A stretch of 12,557 nucleotides of DNA. Origin: Betaproteobacteria bacterium. GTDB lineage: Bacteria; Pseudomonadota; Gammaproteobacteria; Burkholderiales; SG8-39. Positions 5,992 through 12,557 of the stretch are shown in pieces. Made by a program: the position numbers and the translations under genes. The stretch is taken from positions 1 to 12,557 of the forward strand of contig JAEKLK010000029.1 in the NCBI GenBank assembly GCA_019509895.1, in the 5' to 3' direction. The first letter of the stretch is position 1; every line of letters begins with the position of its first letter. Below the pieces are notes generated by a model. The model ran no database searches and was not told the origin of the DNA. It saw only the letters and a program-made list of their open reading frames with translations.

Positions 5992-6762
5992 ATGGGGGAG
6001 GGAGCCGCGGATCAGCACGACGCCGGCGCGCCGCCGGTGCGCATCGATTCGCTCTGCAAGCGCTACGGAACGACCATCGCGCTCGACGCGGTGACGCTGC
6101 GCATCGAACGGCGCGAGGCTTTCGGCCTGATCGGCGCGAACGGCGCCGGCAAGAGCACACTCATCCGCTGCCTGCTCGACCTAACCGCGCCCGAGCGCGG
6201 GACTATCGAGCTCTTCGGCGTGCCTTCGAGAAGAGCGGCGGCGCGCGCGCGGCTCGCTTACTTGCCCGAGCGCTTCGTGCCGCCTCACTACCTGACCGGC
6301 GCGGAGTTCCTCCGCGCGCTCGCCGAGCTGTCCGGGGAGCGCTACAACGAGCGGCGTGCGCACGCGCTCATCGACGAGCTTGGCCTCGAGCCGCCGGCGC
6401 TCGCGCGGCCGGTACGCGCCCTCTCGAAAGGCATGACGCAGAAGCTCGGCCTCGCCGCGTGCCTCAGCCTCGAGCGGGAGCTCTACCTGCTCGACGAGCC
6501 GATGAGCGGCCTTGACCCGGTGGCGCGCGTGGCGGTGAAATCGGTGCTCGGCCGCTTGAACAGGGAGGGGCGGACGCTGTTCTTTACATCGCATGTGCTC
6601 GCGGACGTCGACGAGCTTTGCTCGTCGCTCGCGGTGCTGGAGCGCGCCGCGCTGAGCTATCGCGGCACGCCGCAAGGCCTGTGCGCGCGCTATGGCGAAG
6701 CGAGCCTCGAGCGCGCGTTCATGAAGTGCATTCGCGATGAAACCGGCAGCGTCGGACTCTGA
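5992..6762 (+). CDS. ABC transporter ATP-binding protein without a linked permease
   Basis: A 256-residue ATPase of the ABC-2/NatA/GldA class. Walker A GANGAGKS is at 48-55, a Q-loop region reads LAYLPERF (88-95; Pro-Glu in place of the usual Gln, as in several members of this class), the signature is LSKGM at 144-148, Walker B LYLLDE at 164-169 and the H-loop His at 201. The tail, ASLERAFMKCI, resembles those of exporter ATPases. All catalytic motifs are intact. The ATG at 5992 is the first possible start, with no ribosome binding site before it; an in-frame GTG at 6037 is the alternative. No permease is encoded beside it. It overlaps the downstream regulator by 26 bases and probably starts the operon that continues into the pilus genes. 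Its substrate and partner are unknown; possibilities include a permease encoded elsewhere or a non-transport role. Confidence 0.88.
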   Translation: MGEGAADQHDAGAPPVRIDSLCKRYGTTIALDAVTLRIERREAFGLIGANGAGKSTLIRCLLDLTAPERGTIELFGVPSRRAAARARLAYLPERFVPPHYLTGAEFLRALAELSGERYNERRAHALIDELGLEPPALARPVRALSKGMTQKLGLAACLSLERELYLLDEPMSGLDPVARVAVKSVLGRLNREGRTLFFTSHVLADVDELCSSLAVLERAALSYRGTPQGLCARYGEASLERAFMKCIRDETGSVGL

Positions 6763-8086
6763 ACCGCTGGCGCGCACTCGCGCCGGGCTTCTCCTGGTCG
6801 ACGATGACCCGCTCATCACCGAAACGCTCAGCTTTGCGCTGGGCGCCGACTACGAGGTCCATGCCTGCGATTCGCGCGCGGCGGCGATCGAGGTGCTGCG
6901 CCGCCTTGCCACGCCGCCGCCGCTCGCGCTCGTCGACCTGGGACTGCCGCCGACGCCGCATTCGCCCGAGGAAGGCTTCCAGCTGATCGGCGAGCTCCTC
7001 GCGCACGCGCCCGCGATGAGGATCTTCGTCCTTTCGGGGCAGAACGACGCCGCCAACGCACGCCACGCACGGACGCTCGGCGCCTGGGAGTTTGTCGCCA
7101 AGCCGGCCGAGCCGGCGCTGCTCAAGCGCCTGCTCACGCGTGCGCTCGAAACGCCCACCGCCGCGGAGGGCGGTCTGGTCGGCGAAAGTCCGGCGCTTCT
7201 CAAGCTGAAGAGCCAGATCGCGCAGTTCGCACCGGCGCCTTATCCGGTGCTGATCGAAGGCGAATCGGGCAGCGGCAAGGAGTTCGCGGCGCGCAGTCTC
7301 CATCGGCTGTCGGCGCGTGCCGCGCGCCCGTACCTGACGGTCAATTGCGCCGCCATCGCGCCGGCGCTGGTGGAGCCGACGCTCTTCGGCTATGCCAAGG
7401 GCGCGTTCACCGGCGCGACCAGCAACAAGGCGGGCTGCTTCGAGGACGCGCAGGACGGCACGCTGCTTCTCGACGAAATCGGCGAGCTGACACAGCGCCG
7501 CATGGCGCGCTGCCGCGTGCTCGCGGCCACCAACCGCGATCTGCGAAGCGAGGTGAGGAAAGGCGCGTTCCGCCCGGACCTCTATCACCGGCTGTCCGTG
7601 TTCACGCTAAGCGTACCGGCGCTTCGCGACATGGAGGGCGACAAGCGGCGCCTGCTCGGGCACTTCAGCCGGCTCATGGCAGCGCAATCCGGCCGGCCGG
7701 CCTTCGAGCTCGAGCCCGGCGCAGCCGCGCGCTGGGAGCAGTACGACTTTCCGGGCAACGTACGCGAGCTGCGCAACATCGTTATTCGCCTGGCGACCAA
7801 GTTCCCCGGGCAGCGGCTCTCGAGCGCGGAGCTCGAGGCCGAATTCGATCTGACCGCGCTGCCGCGGGTGGCGACGCAGGCGGCCGCCGCCATGACCGAG
7901 CAGGCGCTGCGGCAGCTCCAGCGCGCCGGTGCTTTCAATCTGGACGAAACGCTCAAGGCCTGGGAACGCGGCTACATCGAGGCGGCGCTCAGGCTCACGC
8001 GCGGCAATGTCAGCCAGGCGGCACGGCTCCTCGGCATCAATCGCACCACGCTCTACAGCCGCATGAGCACAACGCAGGAGAAGTAG
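6737..8086 (+). CDS. sigma-54-type response regulator with PrsR-like receiver; pre-sensor I segment missing
   Basis: A 449-residue protein with receiver, AAA+ and DNA-binding parts. The receiver (about 17-138) has acidic residues Asp22-24, phosphoacceptor Asp67 in LVDLGLPP, Ser100 and Lys122. The DLGLPP followed by an EEG segment resembles PrsR, the regulator of exosortase/PEP-CTERM loci. The AAA+ part has Walker A GESGSGKE (175-182), the sigma-54-contacting GAFTGA loop (222-227), Walker B LLLDE (243-247), sensor I in AATNRDL (263-269), and FRPDLYHRL. A Fis-type helix-turn-helix lies near 415-443. Only eight residues separate LDEIGEL from RVLAATNRDL, against about 30 in NtrC, so the segment with the L2 loop is missing, in frame. 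ATG 6737 overlaps the ATPase gene by 26 bases. It may control the pilus genes; whether it can still remodel sigma-54 polymerase is doubtful. Confidence 0.88.
   Translation: MKPAASDSEPLARTRAGLLLVDDDPLITETLSFALGADYEVHACDSRAAAIEVLRRLATPPPLALVDLGLPPTPHSPEEGFQLIGELLAHAPAMRIFVLSGQNDAANARHARTLGAWEFVAKPAEPALLKRLLTRALETPTAAEGGLVGESPALLKLKSQIAQFAPAPYPVLIEGESGSGKEFAARSLHRLSARAARPYLTVNCAAIAPALVEPTLFGYAKGAFTGATSNKAGCFEDAQDGTLLLDEIGELTQRRMARCRVLAATNRDLRSEVRKGAFRPDLYHRLSVFTLSVPALRDMEGDKRRLLGHFSRLMAAQSGRPAFELEPGAAARWEQYDFPGNVRELRNIVIRLATKFPGQRLSSAELEAEFDLTALPRVATQAAAAMTEQALRQLQRAGAFNLDETLKAWERGYIEAALRLTRGNVSQAARLLGINRTTLYSRMSTTQEK
8076..8080 (+). promoter_or_regulatory. ribosome binding site of the MshM/ExeA-type gene
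   Basis: AGGAG eight bases before ATG 8089, lying inside the last codons of the regulator gene. It decides this start although the reading frame is open for about 740 bases upstream. Confidence 0.75.
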
Positions 8087-8088
8087 CC

Positions 8089-9525
8089 ATGGCGCTCTAC
8101 CTGGAACAGTTCGGCCTCGACGAACCGCCCTTTCGCATCACGCCGCACACCGATTTCTTCTTCGATGGCGCCGAGCGCGGCGCGACGCTCGGGGCGCTCG
8201 CCTATGCAGTCGTGCACGACGAAGGCATCGTCAAGGTGTCGGGCGAGGTGGGCAGCGGCAAGACCATGCTCTGCCGCATGCTCATGGAACGCCTGCCGCC
8301 GGAGGTCGAGACGCTCTACCTCGCCACGCCGTCGCTCGCGCGCGACGAGATCCTGCACGCCATCGCCGATGAGTTGCAGCTCAAGCTCTCAGAGCGGCGC
8401 ACGGTAGCTTTGCGCGAGCTGCAGGAACACCTGATCCAGCTCTACGGCGCCGGCCGCCGCGTCGTGATCCTGATCGACGAGGCGCACGTCATGCCGGAGG
8501 ACACGCTAGAGCAGGTGCGGCTCCTTTCGAATCTGGAGTCAAGCCGCCACAAGCTGCTGCAGATCGTGCTTTTTGGACAACCGGAGCTCGATGCCACGCT
8601 CGCCAAGGCCTCGCTTCGCCAGCTGCGCGATCGCATCACGCATAGCTTCCGCATGCGCCCGCTCTCGGCGGCCGAGGTGGCGACCTACCTCGCCTTTCGC
8701 ATGCGGGCGGCGGGCTATCGCGGTCCGGACGTATTCGCCGCCCGCGCCACGCGCCTGCTCGCACGCACCTCCGGCGGGCTTACGCGCCGCATCAACATTC
8801 TCGCCGACAAGGCGCTGCTCGCCGCGTACAGCGAGTCGAGTCACGCCGTCACCGAGCGCCATGTGAAGGCGGCGATCGCCGATTCGGAATTCGTCGCTGC
8901 CGCGCCGGCGCGGGCGCGAGCCCGTCCCGCCCTGCTGCTGGCGGCCGGAACCCTGCTCGGCCTGCTCATCGGCGTCGCGCTCCACGACGATTGGTCGCCC
9001 GGGCAGGCGATGCGCATTGCGCCGTCTGCCGCGCAGCAACCGCCGCCGGCAGCGAGCGTTCCGGCGACCACCGAGCTGGAAGCGGAGCTCGATCTGCTCG
9101 AAGCATCGCAAGTCGTTGGGGATGCCGAAAGCGAAGCCAAGAGCACGCAACCCCTGCTCTCCGCCGGCCAGCGGCAGCGGCTGCAGGCGTACACCAGCAC
9201 CGGGTATAAGCTCCTTTCGGAGCGGTTTGCCGCGACGCGTGAGCTGCTCGAGCACGCACCCGACGGACGCTACGCGCTCGAACTTTTCGTCACTGACAAG
9301 CCCGAGCCAGCCCGGATGGAACGCTTCCTCCTGCGCGCGCGCGACATGGTTCCGCTTTCCGACGTGTACCTCGTGCCCCTCAACGCCCGCCACCTGCGGG
9401 TGGTTTATGGCAGCTTCGACAGCGAGCGCGAGGCGCTCGATGCCGAGCGGCGCCTGCCTCCGAAATACCAGCAGGCGTTCCGCGCCTCGCCGCGCAGTTT
9501 CGCGACCCTACGGGGTGAAATGTAA
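8089..9525 (+). CDS. mshM: MshM/ExeA-type AAA ATPase with membrane segment and SPOR-like domain
   Basis: ExeA/GspA and MshM proteins are inner-membrane ATPases that help assemble or place the secretin in type II secretion and MSHA pilus systems. This 478-residue protein opens with the family signature YLEQFGLDEPPFRITPH (4-20) and FFFDGAE (23-29). Walker A GEVGSGKT is at 52-59 and Walker B VVILIDEAH at 125-133. LFGQPELD (161-168) and the GGLTRRINILADKALLAA segment (229-246) are also typical. A basic stretch and one transmembrane helix (about 281-298) follow, then a Pro/Ala-rich linker and a C-terminal alpha/beta domain (about 395-470, RYALELFVTDK to LRVVYGSFDSEREA) that looks like a SPOR peptidoglycan-binding domain. 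Vibrio MshM lacks such a periplasmic part, so the build is closer to ExeA. The gene begins three bases after the regulator stop and precedes the secretin gene. Confidence 0.9.
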   Translation: MALYLEQFGLDEPPFRITPHTDFFFDGAERGATLGALAYAVVHDEGIVKVSGEVGSGKTMLCRMLMERLPPEVETLYLATPSLARDEILHAIADELQLKLSERRTVALRELQEHLIQLYGAGRRVVILIDEAHVMPEDTLEQVRLLSNLESSRHKLLQIVLFGQPELDATLAKASLRQLRDRITHSFRMRPLSAAEVATYLAFRMRAAGYRGPDVFAARATRLLARTSGGLTRRINILADKALLAAYSESSHAVTERHVKAAIADSEFVAAAPARARARPALLLAAGTLLGLLIGVALHDDWSPGQAMRIAPSAAQQPPPAASVPATTELEAELDLLEASQVVGDAESEAKSTQPLLSAGQRQRLQAYTSTGYKLLSERFAATRELLEHAPDGRYALELFVTDKPEPARMERFLLRARDMVPLSDVYLVPLNARHLRVVYGSFDSEREALDAERRLPPKYQQAFRASPRSFATLRGEM

Positions 9526-9613
9526 GAAGCCGAAAATGCCACCCAGACAGGCGCTTAGCTAACTTTCCTAACGCCGTCTCCGTGTTATCCTTCACCCGGG
9601 AGGGAGCCCGGGC
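9526..9613 (+). promoter_or_regulatory. 88-base leader between mshM and mshL, with a hairpin over the ribosome binding site
   Basis: The largest non-coding stretch in the window. It holds the palindrome TTAGCTAA (9555-9562) and two CTAAC copies nine bases apart (9559-9563 and 9568-9572). It also holds a weak extended -10-like TGTTATCCT (9583-9591) with no good -35. CCCGGG (9595-9600) and CCCGGG (9607-9612) can pair as a six-base GC stem around an AGGGAG loop. The Shine-Dalgarno match GGAGG (9599-9603) straddles stem and loop, 10 bases before GTG 9614; a second GGAG (9603-9606) is mostly in the loop. No sigma-54 (-24/-12) motif was recognised. Confidence 0.4.
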
Positions 9614-11392
9614 GTGGTGATCAATCGAAGGCAGGCCGCTGCAGTCGCGATCGCGTTGTGCATACTCGCCGGCTGCGGCCAAGCGCCGGTCAAACCATCG
9701 GCGAATCATATTTACGGGACCGACACCGGCGCGCCGAGCGCCATCCCGGCGCCTGTGCAAGTCTCCCCGGTGCTGCCGAAGCCTCGGGCGAGCGTGCGTC
9801 CGGAAACCTACAGCGTCGTCGTCAACAACGTCCGGGTGCAGGAGCTGCTGTTCGCGCTCGCGCGCGACGCCCGGCTGCAGATCGACATCGATCCCAATCT
9901 GGGCGGCTCGGTGACGTTGAACGCGATCGATCAGACGCTGCCGCAGCTACTCGGCCGCATCGCGCGCCAGGTCGACATGCGCTACGAGATCGACGGCGAC
10001 ACGCTCATCGTGCTGCGCGATGCGCCTTTCCTGCGCTCCTACAAGATCGATTACCTGAGCGCCACGCGCAACGTGAAAATGCAGTCGACCGCCTCCACGC
10101 AGTTCGGCAGCCCGCAGGCAGGCGGGCCGACCGCGACCGGCGCCACTTCGATGATCGACGTCGCGGCGCAGAACAACTTGTGGGAATCGGTCGTGCAGAA
10201 CGTGAAGGAGATCCTGCGCGAGACCGACAAGCTGATTCCGGCATCCAGCGCCGCTGCGCTCGCTGCCTCGCCCATGCCCGTGACGCCAGCCGGCACCGTG
10301 CCCGGGGCGGCGCCGCAGCCGCCGATACCCGCCGCCGCGCCGGCGCCGCTACCCGGCGCCATCTACCAGGAGGCGGCCTCGGTGATCGCGAACCGCGAAA
10401 GCGGCGTGCTCTATGTGCGCGCCACCTCCAAGCAGCACGAGAAGGTGCAGGAATTCATCGACCAGGTCATGGCTGGTGCCAAGCGCCAGGTGCTGATCGA
10501 GGCGACGGTCGCCGAGGTCCAGCTGCGCAACCAGTACCAGCGCGGCATCGAATGGCAGCGCGTCAGCGGCAACGGCAATTTCCGCGGCGTCACTTCCTCG
10601 CAGTCGAGCTTCGCCAGCTTCGACCCGAACTTCGCCACTGGGCCGTTCACGCTCGGCTTCATCTCCGTGGGCAGCGGCATCTCGGTGACCCTGAAGATGC
10701 TCGAGCAGTTCGGCGACGTGCGCGTGCTTTCCAGCCCGAAGCTCTCGGTGCTCAACAACCAGACGGCGATCCTGCGTGTCACGCGCGACATCATCTACTT
10801 CACCATCACCCCGGCGAGCACTTCGGCCGCGATCACTGGCGGCGGCACGGCGGTGGTCAACCCGTCGTTCACGACGACGCCGACGATCGCCGCCGAGGGC
10901 TTCATGATGGCGGTGCTGCCGCAGATCAATGCGGCGGACTCAGTGGTGCTCAACGTGCGGCCGACAATCCGCCGGCAGGTGGCGGAGGCGCTCGATCCGA
11001 ATCCGGCGCTGCGCGAGGCGGGCACCGAGAACCGCATCCCTGTATTCGAGACGCGCGAGTTCGACTCGATCCTGCGGCTGCAAAGCGGCCAGACCGGCGT
11101 CCTCGCCGGGCTGATGCAGGACATCATGGACAACACCGACAGCTTCATACCGGGTATCCGCAACATCCCGATCCTCGGGGACCTGCTGTCCAACCGCAAT
11201 GACCTCAGCCGCAAGACCGAGCTGGTGATCTTCCTGCGGGCGACGGTGATTCGCGACCCGAGTGTTGAGGGCGACTTCGCCAGCCTGCGCAACCAGTTGC
11301 CGCGCGAGGATTTCCTTTCCAAGCCGAACCCGAGCAGGCTCCAGGCGCCGCTGCCGCCGAGCTCGCCGGCGCGCATAGGCGGCTCGCCATGA
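9614..11392 (+). CDS. mshL: MSHA-type pilus secretin lipoprotein MshL
   Basis: Outer-membrane secretins form the gated ring through which pili or secreted proteins cross. This 592-residue protein has a lipoprotein signal ending LAGC (Cys21), so a pilotin-like or self-targeted lipidated secretin is expected. An STN/N0-type domain at about 66-135 (YSVVVNNVRVQELLFALARD to DGDTLIVL) is followed by a Pro/Ala-rich linker (about 210-250). Next come an N1-like segment (about 254-290) and the secretin core (about 290-545), with RQVLIEATVAEVQL, DVRVLSSPKLSVLNNQTA, GVLAGLMQD and IPGIRNIPILGDLLS. The last is the family signature. The start is one of two tandem GTG codons (9614 or 9617) preceded by GGAGG. 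The MshL name rests on length, lipidation and the flanking MshM and TPR genes; a more distant type II-like system is possible. Confidence 0.92.
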   Translation: MVINRRQAAAVAIALCILAGCGQAPVKPSANHIYGTDTGAPSAIPAPVQVSPVLPKPRASVRPETYSVVVNNVRVQELLFALARDARLQIDIDPNLGGSVTLNAIDQTLPQLLGRIARQVDMRYEIDGDTLIVLRDAPFLRSYKIDYLSATRNVKMQSTASTQFGSPQAGGPTATGATSMIDVAAQNNLWESVVQNVKEILRETDKLIPASSAAALAASPMPVTPAGTVPGAAPQPPIPAAAPAPLPGAIYQEAASVIANRESGVLYVRATSKQHEKVQEFIDQVMAGAKRQVLIEATVAEVQLRNQYQRGIEWQRVSGNGNFRGVTSSQSSFASFDPNFATGPFTLGFISVGSGISVTLKMLEQFGDVRVLSSPKLSVLNNQTAILRVTRDIIYFTITPASTSAAITGGGTAVVNPSFTTTPTIAAEGFMMAVLPQINAADSVVLNVRPTIRRQVAEALDPNPALREAGTENRIPVFETREFDSILRLQSGQTGVLAGLMQDIMDNTDSFIPGIRNIPILGDLLSNRNDLSRKTELVIFLRATVIRDPSVEGDFASLRNQLPREDFLSKPNPSRLQAPLPPSSPARIGGSP

Positions 11393-12557
11393 GCCTGCTG
11401 CTCGAGGCGCTGAAGAAAGCCGAACGGGCCAAGGAAGACGCGCAGCGCCGTGCACGCGGCGAAGCGAGCCCGGCGCAGAGCAGCGCGGTCGCGGAGCGCA
11501 CGGTCGTCACCCGTGACAAGCTGCCCGACATCTCACCGTCGCTCGAGATCCTATCGGAGGATCTGGCGGCGCCGGCGCCAGACGAGCGCGCGCGCCTCGA
11601 GCTTGCCGCCGAGCCGGCACCCGCGAAGGACGGGGCGCGCCCGGGCGCGACGAGCGCCAACTCAGCCGACGGCGAGGCGGCGGGCCGCGCCAGCGCCAGG
11701 AAGGTGTTCGAAGCGAAATTCCGCGAATCGGATCCGCGCATGCCGTTCTACCTCACGGTCGGCGCGCTCGGCGTTTTTGCGCTCGGCACGGTGGTGTATT
11801 TCTGGCTGCAGCTACGGCCGGCGCCTTCGCTGATCAGCCTGAATCCGCAGCCGCAGCCACAAGCGAGTGTCGCGGCCGCGCCGGTTGTCCCCACCCCGGC
11901 GGGCGCACCTTCGTTGGCGGCACCGGCCGGAGCGATCCCCGGCCTGCCGCCGATTGCGGCGCCTGCGCGCGCCGGCGTCGAGCCGCCGGAGATGCCACGG
12001 CTTCGCGACGCGCGGCGCGAGCAGCCGCGGCTTGCGCCTTTGCCGAGCCTGCCGGTAGCGAGCGTCACTCGCCCACCGGCGCAGGTCCATCCGAAGGTCC
12101 AGGCGGGCTACGCCGCGTATGTCGCGGGCGAGCTCGCGAGCGCACGCGGCGAGTACGAGCAGGCGCTGCGCGACGAGCCGAACAATCGCGACGCGCTGCT
12201 CGGCCTCGCCGCGGTCGAGATCCGCGCCGGCCGCTACGAGAGCGCGGAAGCGCTGTATCTGCGCGTGCTGCAACTCGAGCCGCGCGACGCGCAAGCGCAG
12301 GCGGCGCTCATTGCCCTGCGCTCCGGCCGCAGCGACCCGCTGGTGACCGAGAGCCGCGTCAAGTCGCTGCTGGCGGCCGATCCGGGGGCCCACGCGCTCA
12401 ATTTCACGCTCGGAAACCAGCTTGCCAACCAGAACCGCTGGGCCGAGGCGCAGCAGGAATACTTCATGGCCTATGCCGCCGAGCCGGAAAACCCGGACTT
12501 CGCCTACAACCTGGCGGTCAGCCTTGACCATCTGCGCCAGCGGCGCCCGGCGCTCGA
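11389..12557 (+). CDS. mshN: MshN-like TPR protein (cut by window edge)
   Basis: At least 389 residues, open at the window end. The N-terminus, MSLLLEALKKAERAKEDAQ, resembles the conserved cytoplasmic start of GspB/ExeB- and MshN-type proteins, which partner ExeA/MshM ATPases. A Pro/Ala- and acid-rich stretch follows. One transmembrane helix lies at about 119-141 (FYLTVGALGVFALGTVVYFW), then a Pro/Ala-rich periplasmic linker (about 145-230). TPR repeats begin near 239: VQAGYAAYVAGELASARGEY, then a second unit ending LYLRVLQLEP, and a third around LGNQLANQNRWAEAQQEY. The topology is a single-pass inner-membrane protein with periplasmic TPRs, suited to scaffolding the pilus or secretin assembly. 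The start is ATG at 11389, overlapping the mshL stop by four bases (ATGA). The family is likely MshN, but TPR proteins are hard to name precisely from sequence alone. Confidence 0.85.
   Translation, partial: MSLLLEALKKAERAKEDAQRRARGEASPAQSSAVAERTVVTRDKLPDISPSLEILSEDLAAPAPDERARLELAAEPAPAKDGARPGATSANSADGEAAGRASARKVFEAKFRESDPRMPFYLTVGALGVFALGTVVYFWLQLRPAPSLISLNPQPQPQASVAAAPVVPTPAGAPSLAAPAGAIPGLPPIAAPARAGVEPPEMPRLRDARREQPRLAPLPSLPVASVTRPPAQVHPKVQAGYAAYVAGELASARGEYEQALRDEPNNRDALLGLAAVEIRAGRYESAEALYLRVLQLEPRDAQAQAALIALRSGRSDPLVTESRVKSLLAADPGAHALNFTLGNQLANQNRWAEAQQEYFMAYAAEPENPDFAYNLAVSLDHLRQRRPAL

Noticed and set aside
5971..6010. A classical promoter with -35 boxes for either divergent operon.
   Set aside because: Hexamers at 16-18 bases from the -10 candidates are GC-rich on both strands and do not resemble TTGACA, so only the -10 element is proposed.
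6719..7588. Minus-strand open frame opposite the regulator gene.
   Set aside because: Antisense shadow composition, no start signal and no recognisable domain.
7345..8088. N-terminal extension of the MshM/ExeA protein.
   Set aside because: It overlaps the regulator in another frame; ATG 8089 has a good AGGAG site and begins exactly at the family N-terminus.
9595..9612. Intrinsic terminator after mshM.
   Set aside because: The hairpin is followed by GTGGTG and no T run, and it sits on the mshL ribosome binding site, so it fits a translation element better than a terminator.
9526..9613. Sigma-54 promoter (-24/-12) driving mshL.
   Set aside because: No GG...GC pair with correct spacing and surrounding TTGC-like context was found in the gap.
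9658..11202. 514-residue plus-strand open frame inside mshL.
   Set aside because: Arg/Ala/His-rich frame-shifted shadow of mshL, with no domain pattern, while the mshL frame has all secretin motifs.

Overview
The window looks like a stretch of chromosome from a GC-rich betaproteobacterium (roughly two thirds G+C by eye; this is an inference). The basis is gene order and protein families: an mla phospholipid-transport operon that includes mlaA between mlaD and mlaC and runs through a BolA-family gene into murA, next to a PrsR-like response regulator and MSHA-type pilus genes. Coding density is near total. No RNA genes, CRISPR arrays, insertion sequences or phage genes were seen. The longest non-coding stretch is 88 bases.

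Left half, minus strand, read from 5973 down to 1: mlaF, mlaE, mlaD, mlaA, mlaC, a STAS protein in the mlaB position, a YadG-like ABC ATPase, a YadH-like ABC-2 permease, an IbaG/YrbA-like BolA protein, and the 5' third of murA (cut by the window edge). All nine gene junctions overlap by 1 to 26 bases, so this is almost certainly one translationally coupled operon. MlaA (outer-membrane lipoprotein), MlaC (periplasmic carrier) and MlaFEDB (inner-membrane ABC/MCE complex) together form the system that keeps outer-membrane lipid asymmetry. The YadGH-like exporter, BolA protein and MurA link it to envelope biogenesis.

Right half, plus strand, from 5992 to the end: an orphan ABC ATPase with no permease, a sigma-54-type response regulator with a PrsR-like receiver, an MshM/ExeA-type AAA ATPase with a membrane segment and a SPOR-like periplasmic domain, an MshL-type secretin lipoprotein, and an MshN-like TPR protein that runs off the window. 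This is the start of a MSHA/type IV pilus or type II-like secretion cluster; the assembly ATPase, platform protein and pilins are expected just to the right.

The two halves are divergent and separated by only 18 bases. These hold a TAATATTA palindrome that can act as an overlapping -10 element on both strands, which would give nearly leaderless transcripts both ways. The other notable oddity is that the sigma-54-type regulator lacks about 22 residues between Walker B and sensor I, the segment that normally carries the L2 (pre-sensor I) loop, although its GAFTGA loop is intact.
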